DNA of 64,000 nucleotides from Morchella semilibera. Its lineage: Eukaryota > Ascomycota > Pezizomycetes > Pezizales > Morchellaceae. Below, one piece after another: positions 1 through 10,969 of this stretch (positions are counted from its first letter, which is position 1; each line of letters begins with the position of its first letter). Made by a program: the position numbers and the translations under genes. The notes below the pieces were generated by a model, which saw only the letters and a list, made by a program, of their open reading frames with translations, did not search any database and had not been told where the DNA came from. Location of the stretch: the NCBI GenBank assembly GCA_009192285.1, contig WBVU01000015.1, positions 496,001 through 560,000 of the forward strand, written 5' to 3'.

Positions 1-351
1 TTATATTAGCGACACTGTTTTGATAGGTATTCCAGGGATCTTCCGCACCTGGACATGCTGAGCACTTAGCTTTGATTTCAGGTCAACTGTAGCTGGCGAA
101 GCAACAGCTATCGCCTCTGCTTTAATAACTGGTAGCGCGGGCAATAGCTTGTAGGCCACATAACCGCCAATTAACATTGTAGCAATATTAATGAGGCCTA
201 TCTCTCGACCAGTTGGCTTCCTCCTCTCAGTGGCATGCTTCGCCGTCCGCGCCGTAGAAGCATTCCTGTAGAGAACAGTCTTATGTTTTAGGCCACACCT
301 TGGAACGGCGCGTGAAACCGAGTAGAATCCCGAGGCCGTTTGTTTGAACAT
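1..351 (-). CDS. Small single-span membrane protein, probably mitochondrial, function unknown
   Basis: An uninterrupted 116-codon frame runs from an ATG at 351 down to a TAA at 1-3, so the gene is complete in the window. The N-terminus is rich in R, S, T and K and nearly free of acidic residues, which looks like a mitochondrial presequence (inference). One hydrophobic segment lies at about residues 51-74 (GLINIATMLIGGYVAYKLL). The tail is short and basic. I do not recognise the family. It is divergent from COG3, with about 460 bp between the two starts. A chance ORF is possible, but the presequence-plus-membrane-span layout and the ATG start argue for a real small gene. Confidence 0.5.
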   Translation of the reverse strand: MFKQTASGFYSVSRAVPRCGLKHKTVLYRNASTARTAKHATERRKPTGREIGLINIATMLIGGYVAYKLLPALPVIKAEAIAVASPATVDLKSKLSAQHVQVRKIPGIPIKTVSLI

Positions 352-811
352 TGCTAACAGTCAGGATGATGTTTCCCGGTTGCTGGCTAGGAGATACCTG
401 GGTTAATTTATTTTTCGTATGAACGAGTTTCTTTCTTTGTGCTGCACTCGATTAGATTTTTCTTTTGAATAGAGGATGACATCAGTATTCGGTTACACGA
501 AGAAGCAGCCCCAACCCTAGGTACTAGATGGTGGCTACATGTATGTACCACCATGGATCATGTTCTATCACTCGCACATTCCGAAGCCGGTTTAGTGATA
601 TCTTGAGGCTCATTCTTGGCATCTATATCTTGGCACATGTCTATCACTACCTGATTGGGCTACATGACTTGCACCGCGAGCAGTTCAAACCACATCGCGT
701 GAACCTCCGCCAAAAAGTACCCCGCCAAAGAGCTACTTGAAAACAGCACCACCCGTAGCTAACTCAACTTGGTGGAACTTTCCAGAACAACCCTGCTCTA
801 CAGATACAGCT
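352..811. promoter_or_regulatory. Shared divergent upstream region of the small membrane protein gene and COG3
   Basis: Start codons at 351 (minus) and 812 (plus) face away from each other, so both promoters must lie here. A TACATGTA palindrome sits at 536-543. A 70-codon open frame at 528-740 has no recognisable product and no join to COG3. I see no clear TATA box. Confidence 0.45.
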
Positions 812-3636
812 ATGTTCGAGGATCATTGGTACCAGCACTCAGCTCCGGTAGTCCCTGAGGCTCCAAAAATGCGCCGGCAGGAATCAATAAAGAAACAATC
901 CCCTAATCGACCATCTTTGGTACGCGGTTTACTATAGAATTTGGAATTCTTTGGGCTGATTGGAGTGTTCTGTAGGAAAGAACATCCTCAAACCTCTTAA
1001 AGAAATCTGCCGAGCAACATAAGAATCCGGTTCACGAAATCCCAATAGCCACTGTTAGGCGGAGAGCTAAATCTTATGGAGATCTTAGGGTGTTGGTTCA
1101 AGATAAATTTGTATTACCGGGTATTAAGGAAGGCTCAAATAATGCTGCCCGAGATCTTAACCCAAGACCAAAATCACGGAATGATCTTGAGGGTGCTAAG
1201 CTTGCAAGATTTGGACATAAGGCTTCGAATGGGAAATACAGAGGCGCAATTATAACACGGGAAATTAAGGATGAATTGGATTTTGCAGATTGGTATAAAC
1301 AGTTCGAAGATGACCTTCAAGACTCCAACAGTGAATACCAGTAACTACCCCTACTAGCTCCCAATTCCACAAGACGACTCGTTAATAACCCGTAGACTAT
1401 TTCATTCTACCCTTCAGTCGCACCTTACAACCTGCAACACACTTCTATCTACAACAGACACAACCCTCTCCCTCCTAAATAACCTCCAATTATCCTTTCG
1501 CGCTGTTCACGCCCAAACTTCCACCTTTCAAGAAACATGTTCCGGCCTGCTTTCCCATCAATCTCATTTAGAAAAGCTTCTTTCCTCTATATCTACCGCC
1601 CTACATCCTTTCACCGAGCTAGAACCAATTACTCGTCTCCTTGCCCGGCCTGGAAGCGATTTTGTAAAGACACCAGCGTTTAGAGAGATGTTGGTTCGAT
1701 TGGATGATTGTATTGCGTGGATGGACGATCCCGCTCATAAAGGCTTTCACGATGTTGAGACCTATGCACCGAAATTTAGACAATGTATGACTCGTGCACT
1801 CACGCTGATACGGAATTACTTTGTGAGTAGTATACGAGAGGTTTCGAATGAGGTGACAGGCAGAATCAAGGAAAGACAGATGAACGATACGACTCAAAGC
1901 GCGCTGTTATACGCAAAATTTAGGGTCAATGCACCCCTATTGCGTGAATTAGTGGGTGAAATTGAGAAGAGATGTGACCATGAGGAGTATGTACTGCTTC
2001 CTTCTCTAAATGTGTATCTTGGTGTTAGTTCAAAATCTAAGCAAATGCAGGTATTTGTCGTTACTAAACGAGTGCTATTCGTCTTTTGCCTCAGTTCGAC
2101 AGAAGCTTATTGGTCCGATCATTTACAAGCGTATGACTGAGTTGTCAGCGCCGACCAATACAAAGAACAAGGAACTAGTATCGTTTGCAAGGAGCGGAAT
2201 CAGTTTTGTAAGGAGTATCTGCATGGACGAGTTCGAGCTGTTCTACGCATACTTCTCCGGAGAGCAAGGGGACAGTGAGGTCTAGTAAGATTATATACCT
2301 TTACCTAGGCCTTATTGATGCTAATGAACACAACAGTACATTCCTAGAATCTTTGTGCGAGCCCCTCTACGATCACCTCCGACCCCGTATCATCCATGAA
2401 ACACAGCTAGTAAAGTTATGTGAGCTTTGTACATTAATTCAAACCCGCTATATGCGGGATGTTGAAGATCTGGATACAGAACCTTACGACCGTACACAAC
2501 TTGACTTCGGCCAGATAATTCAGCCTACTCTCCACGATACTCAATCTCGTATAGTCTTCCGTGCACAAACAATAGTACGCGACGAAATTGAAGGCTTCAT
2601 ACCTAGACCTGAAGACCTAGACTATCCCTCCAAAATCCAATCTTCATCCAGAGAGAGGGCCTCGAGCCCGAGCGCGCCAAAAATAATAGACCGCCATGAT
2701 GATCCTTTGGGGGCAAACGGTAATGGTGGATTTGATACAGAGGCAGCATATAAAGGCTGGTACCCTACACTCCGAAAGTGCATTTGGCTACTCTCTCGGA
2801 TCTATCGACTCGTCAATTCAACCGTATTTGATGATTTAGCGCATACAATAGTTCACCTCACCACCATTTCGCTCCTCCGAGCCTCACAACAACTAACCCA
2901 AAAGAAGACTCCTGCAGATGGACACCTATTTCTGATACGCCACTTTCTACTCCTGAAAGAACAGATTGTCACTTTTGATATAGAATTCGTAAAACCAGAC
3001 ACTCAAATCGATTTCTCTAGCCTTGCGGGCTCCTTCTGGGAGCTGCGCGAGAAGGGTATCTTCTCACGCACTGGTATTCTGAACTTGGTCAAGGGCGCTG
3101 CAATGCCGAAAGTTGTTGAAAACATGTTGGATGCCAAAGTTGAGCTCGATGCGAGGCTGCGAACAGTTATTGGAGAGTTCACAAAACATTTCGCAGATCG
3201 CATGACAAATGGAATTGATGGCCCATCAAACAGGATCCGTGCAGCAGCTGGGTCTGATCCAGCGGCTGAAGTCAGGGCTGCTGTGGAAAGAGAAGTAGTC
3301 GTTTTAAGGACAAAGCTAGTAGAGTATATAGAAGATGCAAGGACTAGAGAAACATTGGTTGGCGCTGTACAGGTATCTATCTTATTCTTGATACCCGTAG
3401 AAAGCGTAACTAATTTAGCATAGGAACTAGTCATACAAGCATACGAGAACTATTACGAAAGCACCTTCTTGAGTGGGAACCGGAGACCCTCAAGCGGTGG
3501 AGTTATCTGGGATGTGGAGACATTTGTAGGGTGGAGTAATGATGTATTTGGCGTTGGGTTAGGTCTTCTAGGATTCGACGGGCAGGGAGGTAGCGAGGAC
3601 GGGAGCCCTGATAGATCGAGAACAGGGAGCTTATAG
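812..3636 (+). CDS. COG3: Conserved oligomeric Golgi complex subunit 3 (Sec34 family)
   Basis: COG3 belongs to the COG tethering complex that captures retrograde vesicles at the Golgi. Proposed exons are 812-919, 976-1340, 1396-1986, 2051-2263, 2337-3372 and 3424-3636; their sum is divisible by three and gives about 841 residues, normal for fungal COG3. The start is the ATG beginning MFEDHWYQ, which matches the short acidic-aromatic N-terminus of fungal COG3. Family landmarks follow in order: DFADWYKQFEDDL, LEPITRLLARPG, RQCMTRALTLIRNYF, SFARSGISFVRSICMDE, LCEPLYDHLRP, and TQLVKLCELCTLIQTRYM. The C-terminus has VIWDVETFVGWSNDVFGVG. The fourth intron fits only with a GC donor at 2264, so that junction is the least certain. 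All other introns are GT-AG. Confidence 0.88.
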
Positions 3637-4719
3637 GTCCATGAATTAAAGCGGCGGATGGGGGAGTGTAATTATACCCGGAGCAAGAGGCATGTGTGGA
3701 AATAGCCGGATTGAAAGGCATCACTTCTGGCTCTATCTACTACCGACCTTATTTTTGTTACCCCAGGATAAACTTCTATTGCTGAGTAGGAATCGTGGAC
3801 TTTCTTTTACTTTATAGGACTTTCAGAGGTAATATCGGACTCAGGTATCCCCCGCGCTTTGTGACTCAGAACAATAAGAATCCTGTCCCTCCTGGTCCCA
3901 TAATTTCCTCCCTTTAATGCCAGTGCATAATGAGCCGAAAATCGGGTCTACCAATGATTAAAATAGCATATTGCTATATCAAATATTAGTTAGAAAGATA
4001 GGTTTTTAAATTACAAACGACCCTTACTAGTGTGAATCCTCTTATCTTAGTATACTTGACTTGAAATCCAAGACCTTTAGACCAAGTCGAACCATAACCA
4101 AACTATCTCTAGATTTTTAAATCATTTATTGCATGGCTCGCTTACATTCGGGAATGGGGCAACACCCAAGAAGTACATGTAATATTATAGGGGGCTTCAT
4201 TTCGGTCATTCATGTACTGACAGGCTCATATACTACAGTCCCCTGTGGCAACACGTGTAGTACATGCATCTTCCCGTTCTCTTCTAACCTGAGGTCTTTA
4301 TTTGTCCCTTGGGTGATATGTTCAAGAAATAGAAGCCCTTTGACACGATGAGCTATCTGAGAGCTAAAGTCACGAATCACGGGCATTTTCTTATTTATTT
4401 GTCGTTTATTTCCCCCTACTGTTTTAAAGCCAGCAAAGACCTCTGGTATCGGTACAGAACAAAATTGGCAAAAAAAAAAAAAAAGGGAAGGAAGGGGGGG
4501 AAAAATAAGGAAAAAAGCAGAATCCCACCAGTCACCAGAGCGAAGGGAAAAAGTCTACAGGGAGAATTTCCGGCCAATTACGGCTCCATTCGTATTAGTT
4601 ATAATGTTCCCCCGCTTTGGGTGACTCCATGAACTCCCACAGATCCGGACCCATTTTGTTTATGTTCATGCAGAATTTTATAGAACTTTTTAAAGAACAG
4701 AAAAGGCGTTAAATGTATT
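3637..4719. other. Spacer between convergent COG3 and eIF3k genes
   Basis: No conserved frame was found. The stretch is AT-rich, with an A15 run near 4470 followed by a purine-rich tract. Short ORFs around 4133-4632 have no family features and are treated as chance. It probably holds both 3' untranslated regions. Confidence 0.5.
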
Positions 4720-5727
4720 TCAGCAAGGCTGCTCATACGCACGTTTGAAGACTCTGCTAAACTCTGGAATACCAAAGAAAAGAAAAATTATCAGCAGCCA
4801 TATACAAATGAAGGAATTCGTGGACCTGTTAACATACGTTCGATCTTGACCACCTCCCTTGTTACTGTGGTAATAGCCTCATTCTCCTTGTTCAGAGGAA
4901 TCTTGACCTTGTCACCATCCAATGTCCAGTAGATGTTTTTAACGAAGCTCTCAAAAAACTCTCCCGTCGCATTGAGATATCCCTCCAAGATATCCCTGCT
5001 GATCTCCCTGAAGGCCTGTGCAACTGCCATGGCAATGCGTAGTCTCACGAGCTCTTCGAAGCCAGAGCAGTCGGCGACAAGGTCGGCATAAAGGTCGTCG
5101 CTGTCGAGAGTGGCCCAAAAGAGTGGGTAGTCGGCTTCCTCAAGTGCGTTTGACAAGGTGTGCAACTTCTGCACGGCTTCCGCGAATGAGTCGATTGGGG
5201 GTTCGATGAGGCTGTTCGGCGGGAGGAGATGCAGACAAAGAGAGAAATCGGGGGAGGGGAAGACGGTGAGGGCCTTGACAAGTATGTTGGTTATGGTCTC
5301 ATCGCGAGTGAGATGAGGGTTGAACTGGTAGCTGCAATACGGGAAGATCGAGAGGCTTAGTTAGCACGATAATTCTCGGATACAGGTAGACAATATATAT
5401 TGAGAAGATAAAGTTCTTGGAGGTTCAGAAAAAACCAAATTCGCTTCAATATGGGAGGAGTTCATTCCACCCTTCAGGTAATAGGAAACGTTTACAATGT
5501 TCATCATAGTAGCCCCACAAAAAAGCATAAGAGATGCAAAGCCGAGCATAAATTTAGAAATGATGTGTTCACTTACAGCTTCAACAAGGCCAAGTTGGCC
5601 ATGTTGTCGTTGTCGGTTCTCACATTGGCTTTGAACGTAATCCTGGAACGTACTCACGGTTTTCTGGATTATAGCGGTCAAGCCCAGAGAGAATCTCCTC
5701 CAATGTGCTGAGGGCGGGAGGTGGCAT
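4720..5727 (-). CDS. EIF3K: Translation initiation factor 3 subunit k, reading frame broken twice in exon 1
   Basis: eIF3k is a small PCI-type subunit of the eIF3 complex that helps recruit the 40S subunit; it is dispensable in some fungi. Exons are 5727-5577, 5331-4838 and 4763-4720, with clean splice sites (GTAAGT...TTGCAG; GTATGT...TTCCAG). Exon 1 reads LDRYNPEN, then one extra base, VSTFQDYVQSQCEN, then one extra base, DNDNMANLALLKL. Those pieces align at unchanged spacing with the known eIF3k N-terminus (DRYNPEN..TLERYV..). The exons sum to 689 nt; without the two extra bases they give 687 nt, or 228 residues, the family length. Exons 2 and 3 (YQFNPHLTRDETITNILVKA, FWATLDSDDLYADLV, ending FKRAYEQPC) are undamaged. 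The cause could be sequence error, true +1 frameshifting or recent pseudogenisation; sequence error is my first guess. Confidence 0.82.
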
Positions 5728-6486
5728 CTGTAGTCATGATGGGCAATGCTTCGGGGGTTGATGTTTTTTGAGGTTCGGCGATCGTGTGGTGGAGATGCAT
5801 GGAGGGGCAGAATTTCCTAGCCACTAATGATAGGGCTAACCCTAAACCACAGCCCCATATCCTCTTTTGATGACAAAAAAGTCAGCACCTTGTCTGCTGT
5901 ATTTATATCATGTCCATACTGTTACTTTGCAATGACTCGCATGTACGTTTTGAGAGGGGCGAATTTAATGAGGCCCTCTGGTTCAAAAATCATTTCCCGT
6001 TTGAACCAAAGCCTCACCAACAACTACTTTATCTTTTGCGGTAGTCCGTTATTATGAACAGATCTTAGTCATCCAATATTTTAATGGATACACCACGAGT
6101 GAAATATGGTGATCCAACAGCCGCTAATGACGTATGTATCATAGACAGGATCCAGACCTTTACAACTGGAGCTTCACGGCGCCAAAGAGCCTGGTAGAGG
6201 TGATAATAGTTCAGACTGATGGCCTCCCTTATCGACAGTACCCACTCTAGTTCTATCTACTTTAGTTATTCACATGAGCACTTCAGCCGTGAATAGCGGG
6301 GTTGTCTCTCCTGGTCTGCTGTGATTTCAGATGCATGCAGATCCAGATCCTCTTGCGCAGGCACGAGGCTGTCTGATTGAACGACCCTGCCGACCTCTGC
6401 TATGTAAGCTCCCACGAGTAATTAATAGCCGACAACCCCACTTATCCTCGTCTCCCATCCTCATTCCTTCGCAACTCTTCGTAACC
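5728..6486. promoter_or_regulatory. Divergent upstream region of eIF3k and the AMMECR1 homologue
   Basis: The eIF3k start (5727, minus) and the AMMECR1-type start (6487, plus) face away from each other across about 760 bp. I saw no conserved frame, strong repeat or tRNA. A pyrimidine-rich stretch (6437-6480) directly precedes the ATG at 6487, as is common for fungal 5' leaders. Confidence 0.4.
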
Positions 6487-7337
6487 ATGGCCGCCGTCCC
6501 CCAATGCCACTTTTGCTTCGAAACACTCGCGTCTCACCTTGAGAACCGCAAGTCGCTCACTCTTGCTCAGATTGAGGCTCTGTATAAAAGCGGAGTTTTA
6601 GTGCCAACGGCGCGAGTTCTAATGGGGTAACAACGGCGCGCACGGGCGGCGCACACAAATGGGGGTGGCGGCTACATCACATCCCGACCGGCCGCTGTTC
6701 GTGACTTGGAACAAGATCTCTAGATCTGGGAGTAAGAACTTAAGGGGCTGTATTGGTACCTTCGAGGCCCAACTCTTGAGTACGGTTTGAAAAGCTATGC
6801 TCTTACCGCGTAGGTACTATATTCTTCCAGGAGTCCTAGGTTGCATAACTGACGCCGCTTGTGTATAGAGCACTTGATGACACACGTTTCTCTCCTAATT
6901 TCGCTCAAGGAACTTTCTGCGCTCGAGTGTGGTGTACACTACTCACGGATTTTGAGGCTGCCTCATCAAGTATGGACTGGACGCTCGGGACACACGGGCT
7001 GAGGATAAGCTTTGTTTATCATGGGAGGAAGATGGGGGCTACCTACTTGCCCGATGTTCCGGTGAGCAAGGGTGGACTAAGGAAGAGACCGTGGCGAGCT
7101 TGATGAGAAAGGCGGGGTGGACTGGAAGAAAGGATGAGTGGGAGAAGGTCAAATTGAATGTAGTCAGGTATAAAGGGACCAAGGCAACAGTGAGTTATGA
7201 AGGAATATCGCGAGTTGATAGATGGGGCAAGCGGGGTAAACCGGCTGGAAACTTTAACGACGACGAGGAAGAGGAAGAGGAGGAAGAGGAAGAGGAAGAG
7301 AGCGAAGAAGAAGATTAGGCTGCTACACTTTGAGTAA
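6487..7337 (+). pseudogene. AMMECR1-domain protein with conserved residues but at least five frame shifts
   Basis: AMMECR1 proteins are conserved in archaea and eukaryotes; their molecular role is unclear. The first part (QCHFCFETLASHLENRKSL, from the ATG at 6487) matches the fungal N-terminus. After a broken stretch come LFVTWNKISRSGSKNLRGCIGTFEAQ, a -1 shift near 6777, YGLKSYALTA, and an intron (6810-6868). Then ALDDTRFSP, a +1 shift near 6896, ISLKELSALECGV, a -1 shift near 6934, TLLTDFEAASSSMDW, HGLRISFVYHGRKMGATYLPDVPV, a -1 shift near 7062, EQGWTKEETVASLMRKAGW, and a +1 shift near 7201 before EYRELIDG. Stops break every single frame. Amino-acid identity is well kept, which is odd for an old pseudogene and suggests sequence error or a very recent loss. 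The last frame either ends at 7335-7337 or runs into an acidic tail ending at 7316-7318. Confidence 0.7.
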
Positions 7338-8835
7338 GCTGGGGTATATGCATAGGTGAGTGTCATCTGGGGCAAGAACATCCAGTTGCCTTTCGCAACA
7401 CCATAACCAGTAATTTCTTTTGTTGCTCGGAGTGCCGTGGTCTTTCTCACATTTCATTCTTTTCTCCGAATGTTCTCGAACGTAGACTGAAGTTTTAGAC
7501 TTCCTTGGTGCGGTTCAGATCATAGACAGGGGCTATTTGTAAATATCATGTTTGTTTCATATCTCTAACCCAATGTTGTTTATGCATATAGTAGTAAGCT
7601 CGATGCCGTTAAACACGAAGGCCTTCAATTTATGTAGTAGACGATACAACTTGATTACTCTAATTCTGGAAGCTTATGTACAAGTAGGTGTCCAGTGAGT
7701 CTAATTTAACCCCTTCTTTCGTTGCTATGCTCTCGTTTTGTCTTACCGCAGAGCTAGAGGTATTGAAATTAGAGCTTAGGGCGACCTGACGTCCCTAAGT
7801 ACTTTTGATTTTTCTCTATGGCTATAATGGGTGCACCATTCGGTGAGAGCGCATACCGAAGATTTAATCGAAATTATGTGGTACGGAATAATTACTTAGA
7901 GCTTTATCAATCAGGGACTCGTTTTACTATCTAGTTGTGTTCTACTTAGCTAGTCTACATATTTATGCATCTCCACGAAGAATAAACTATGTGTAGCCTT
8001 ACGTGTAGTGGTACTCCAAAGTCCTAGCCAGATAGTAGGGCAACTAAGGTATGGTGGTTTTTTTTTAAAAAAACAAATAACCATATGGCCCTGTGTAGGG
8101 GGCATGGAGGTGGAACGCAGCAACTACACTTAGAGGGGGTAGTAACATTGATGCGGCAATCATACGATATCACTCGGACATCTCACGACCTCTGGTTTTT
8201 TTTTTTGTTTACTTTATTAATTACATTCACGACCTCTGGTAGTACTTGGGCCATGGCCCTCTTGAGAAAGCGACTATTTAAGGGCGATGGATGATGATAG
8301 TCGCATTTCGGCGGGTATGTCAGCAGAATAGTATGTTTGCTATAACGCGCGTGCGTATCTACTCCCTTAATTAAGTAGCCGTAGTTATCTTTTGAAGATT
8401 AAAATGGGAAACCCAAATGCCCCGGGCATGAGTTACTTTGGGATTATATATGGGCAAGAGAGATAAGGAGTATATATATACAGATCATTCCTTGGTCAAG
8501 ATTTCGTGTTGGGTGGTGCCGCGGGGTGAGATCACAGGTCACAGCAACAGGTGAATCTACGCCATAGAGACTTACACCCCTATCGTTAAATAAAACTTCT
8601 TGGTAACACATTCACAATTATCTAGGTAGTCCAAGACATCCATATGATCGAGGAGAACGGTATGTGTATTTGTGTCAACTAAATTTGTAACCGTATATTT
8701 GCGTGCGTATAAGCCAGCTATAAGGGTCTGGACAACTCAACACACGCGCGGAAGTTACAAAAAAACTAGAAAAAAAGAGTGTCGCGAGTTACCAGCGGAG
8801 GGGGAATAAGAGCGAATAAGGAAAAGAGGGAATGG
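7338..8835. other. Gene-free spacer
   Basis: About 1.5 kb with no conserved frame. It contains an A/T palindromic run near 8055-8075 and a small tailed insertion (8183-8239, listed separately). The ORF at 8085-8294 crosses that insertion and is treated as chance. Confidence 0.5.
8183..8239 (-). mobile_element. Micro-insertion with oligo(A) tail and 13-bp target duplication
   Basis: The 13-mer TCACGACCTCTGG occurs at 8183-8195 and again, perfectly, at 8227-8239. Between the copies lie 31 nt: eleven T followed by GTTTACTTTATTAATTACAT. On the minus strand this reads as a short sequence ending GTAAAC plus oligo(A). An A-tailed insert bordered by a direct target duplication is the signature of target-primed reverse transcription. 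The same core occurs at 19699-19750. Confidence 0.6.
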
Positions 8836-9669
8836 CTACTTTCTTCGCCCAGACGCAGAGGCTTTCGCCTCTGACGCTGCCTTTCTCTCTTCCTGCTCTA
8901 CACATTAAAAATCGGTTAGCGCTGTTTGCTCGAAATAAAACAAAAAGATCGAGATATATAGGAAGTAGCAACATACCAGCTTTCCTTTGTCTCGCCTTTT
9001 CTTCTCTCTCTTGCCTAATGATGGCAAGCCTAGCCATGTCCGCCCTAGCCTGATCTGTCTTCCCCTGCTCCTGCAACTTCCAATACCTCTCCTTTGCAGC
9101 AGCGGCCTCAACCGCCTCCCTCTCCTTCCTGTTTAGAGCCGATTCCACAACACCAGCAGCGTTGGGGTTCGCTGTCGCGATAGGCGCCTTCTTCTTGACG
9201 ACTGGAGCAGGCTCATCCTCGTCCTCGGAGCCAGATGGGAGATCACCAGGCTCGGGAGCGGAGGCCACTTTACGAGCAAGTGCGGCGGCTTTACGAGCCT
9301 TTTCGGCGGCTTTACGTTCTTCGCGGGTCATCTCGACTTTGGTGGCGGGCTCATCGTCATCGTCGTCGTCGTCGTCAGACTCTTCTTCCTCTTCAGAGGA
9401 CTCGACAGCGGGTTTGGTGTCGCGGGGATCCTATTCATGTGTTAAAGAGAATAGAGGGCGGGGAAACGGGGGAGAAATTACGGCCCACATTCCTTCGACC
9501 TCGCCGGAGCCTTCATCGCGGTCAAGTGGCTGGAGATTTCGCGAGAAGTTATGGCCACCTGGGGGATTGGTTAGACATTATTTTAGGTGGTAAAACTACA
9601 CGCGTTGGTTAATGGAAACTTACCGCCACGGGCTACCTTTTTCTTTCCACGGGGTGCTCCTGGGGCCAT
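8836..9669 (-). CDS. PDAP1/HASPP28-like 28 kDa heat- and acid-stable phosphoprotein homologue
   Basis: Exons are 9669-9624, 9558-9482, 9430-8977 and 8897-8836, with GT-AG introns, summing to 639 nt (212 residues). The N-terminus is basic ([16 protein letters not shown]), followed by [15 protein letters not shown] and an acidic serine/aspartate region. A highly charged helical segment rich in K, E, R and A comes next ([20 protein letters not shown]). The conserved C-terminal PDAP1 block includes [40 protein letters not shown]. The final exon supplies [20 protein letters not shown]. In mammals this protein is a casein kinase II substrate; the fungal role is not established. The coding frame is intact, in contrast to the gene pair immediately before it. 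Confidence 0.85.
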
Positions 9670-10969
9670 TTGAAGTCTGTGTATGTAGTGTTTGGTTGGT
9701 TATGTGTGGTTGTTTGTTAGAGGGGTACCTTGAAGGAGATGCCTGGTAGTTTTGGTGGGGCAGGTTTGGAGGGATGCGGACTACAACGGGCACCACAGTG
9801 AAACGCTTAGAACACTGACTCTGCAAAAAATGTCTCTTTTTTTTCAAAATCTAACCATAGAAATATGCGCTGATCCAACCTCTACCTTCCTATGGTCACA
9901 GATTTCTTTATATCTTTATATCTATGAGGTTAGACCTGAATTAGCCACTGAAACAGGTGTCCGTTGCAGTGCGCATCCGCCGTATAGTTACATGTATTAT
10001 TCAAAATTGCAAACAAGATTTATATATATTTCCATTCTTCAAACTTCATATTATTTACATATATCTTTCCTTTTACTCACTCTCTCATCCGGATCTGTCA
10101 TTCCTCCCAAAGTACATGCACCTAATCCTGGAGAAAACAACACTACAGTCTACAGCAACCCAGTCCACCCAGGTGCCAAGGCCCGCCGGCGCGAATATAA
10201 AACCGCGCTTTCTCTCGCACTTTTCTTCCTCTCCTCAGTTACAAAAACAACCCCTCATATTCACTCTGTTGTCCTCGAATCTTACGGAATTTCGGAGGGG
10301 AAAATGGGGGGAAGATAGACCAAATGCCTTGTCGGATTTCGCGATCTGGCGAGGCAGCGGTGATCTCATGTCTGGTCGAAGCTCATCAATGCTGTGCCTG
10401 GACAACAGTCATCGCTACATATCATACCCCCTTATGGGCTATGGTAAACAAAGAAAGGGGAAAAAAAAGAGCAGAACTTTTAGGCTCTACTACATGTATA
10501 TAGTAATGGCTTAAAAGAATCGTACTATTTTTGAGGAATGTTTATTGTTACTACATGCATTAATTCCCACAACCTCTATGCACAATCGCAGCCTGTTGAA
10601 GAGCCTAAATCGTAATAGACAATGTATGATTGATGCAACCCAAAAGACATAATAAAATAAAGGACTGGGAGGTGACATAAAGGGATTCCGCCTTACAGCT
10701 AGGAAGAAAAAAATCAGGAAGGAACTTGGGCTAAAGAGGCCAGAGACCCAAAGTAATATGTATAAGGAAAACATCTAACCGTAACTAACAATGCAGCTGG
10801 CAATCAAATCATAAGACACCGTAAGGCCCATCGCCTGGGGAAAAAATTTCGTCTACCAGGGGCAGCTGAAACAAAAAGAAAAATAACAAAAAGCCACCAT
10901 TCCTGCAAACGTCAATCAATACTGTCCCGCAACCCCCGTCGATATTATATAAATTATTTTCGTGGCGTT
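9670..10969. other. Spacer upstream of the PDAP1-like gene and downstream of the SPT10-like gene
   Basis: About 1.3 kb. Two overlapping long plus-strand frames (9752-10318 and 9957-10514) encode Ser/Thr/Tyr/Ile-rich, low-information sequence without a domain, so I do not call them genes. TACATGTA occurs at 9989-9996 and 10491-10498. Confidence 0.45.

Noticed and set aside
528-740. 70-codon frame upstream of COG3 as an additional COG3 exon
   Set aside because: COG3 has a family-type ATG at 812 and no splice pair connects the two; the translation has no similarity to the family.
9752-10514. Two overlapping frames of 185-188 codons on the plus strand
   Set aside because: The translations are low-information, rich in S, T, Y, I and L, share no family motif, and overlap each other in different frames. 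The interval is an ordinary AT-rich spacer.
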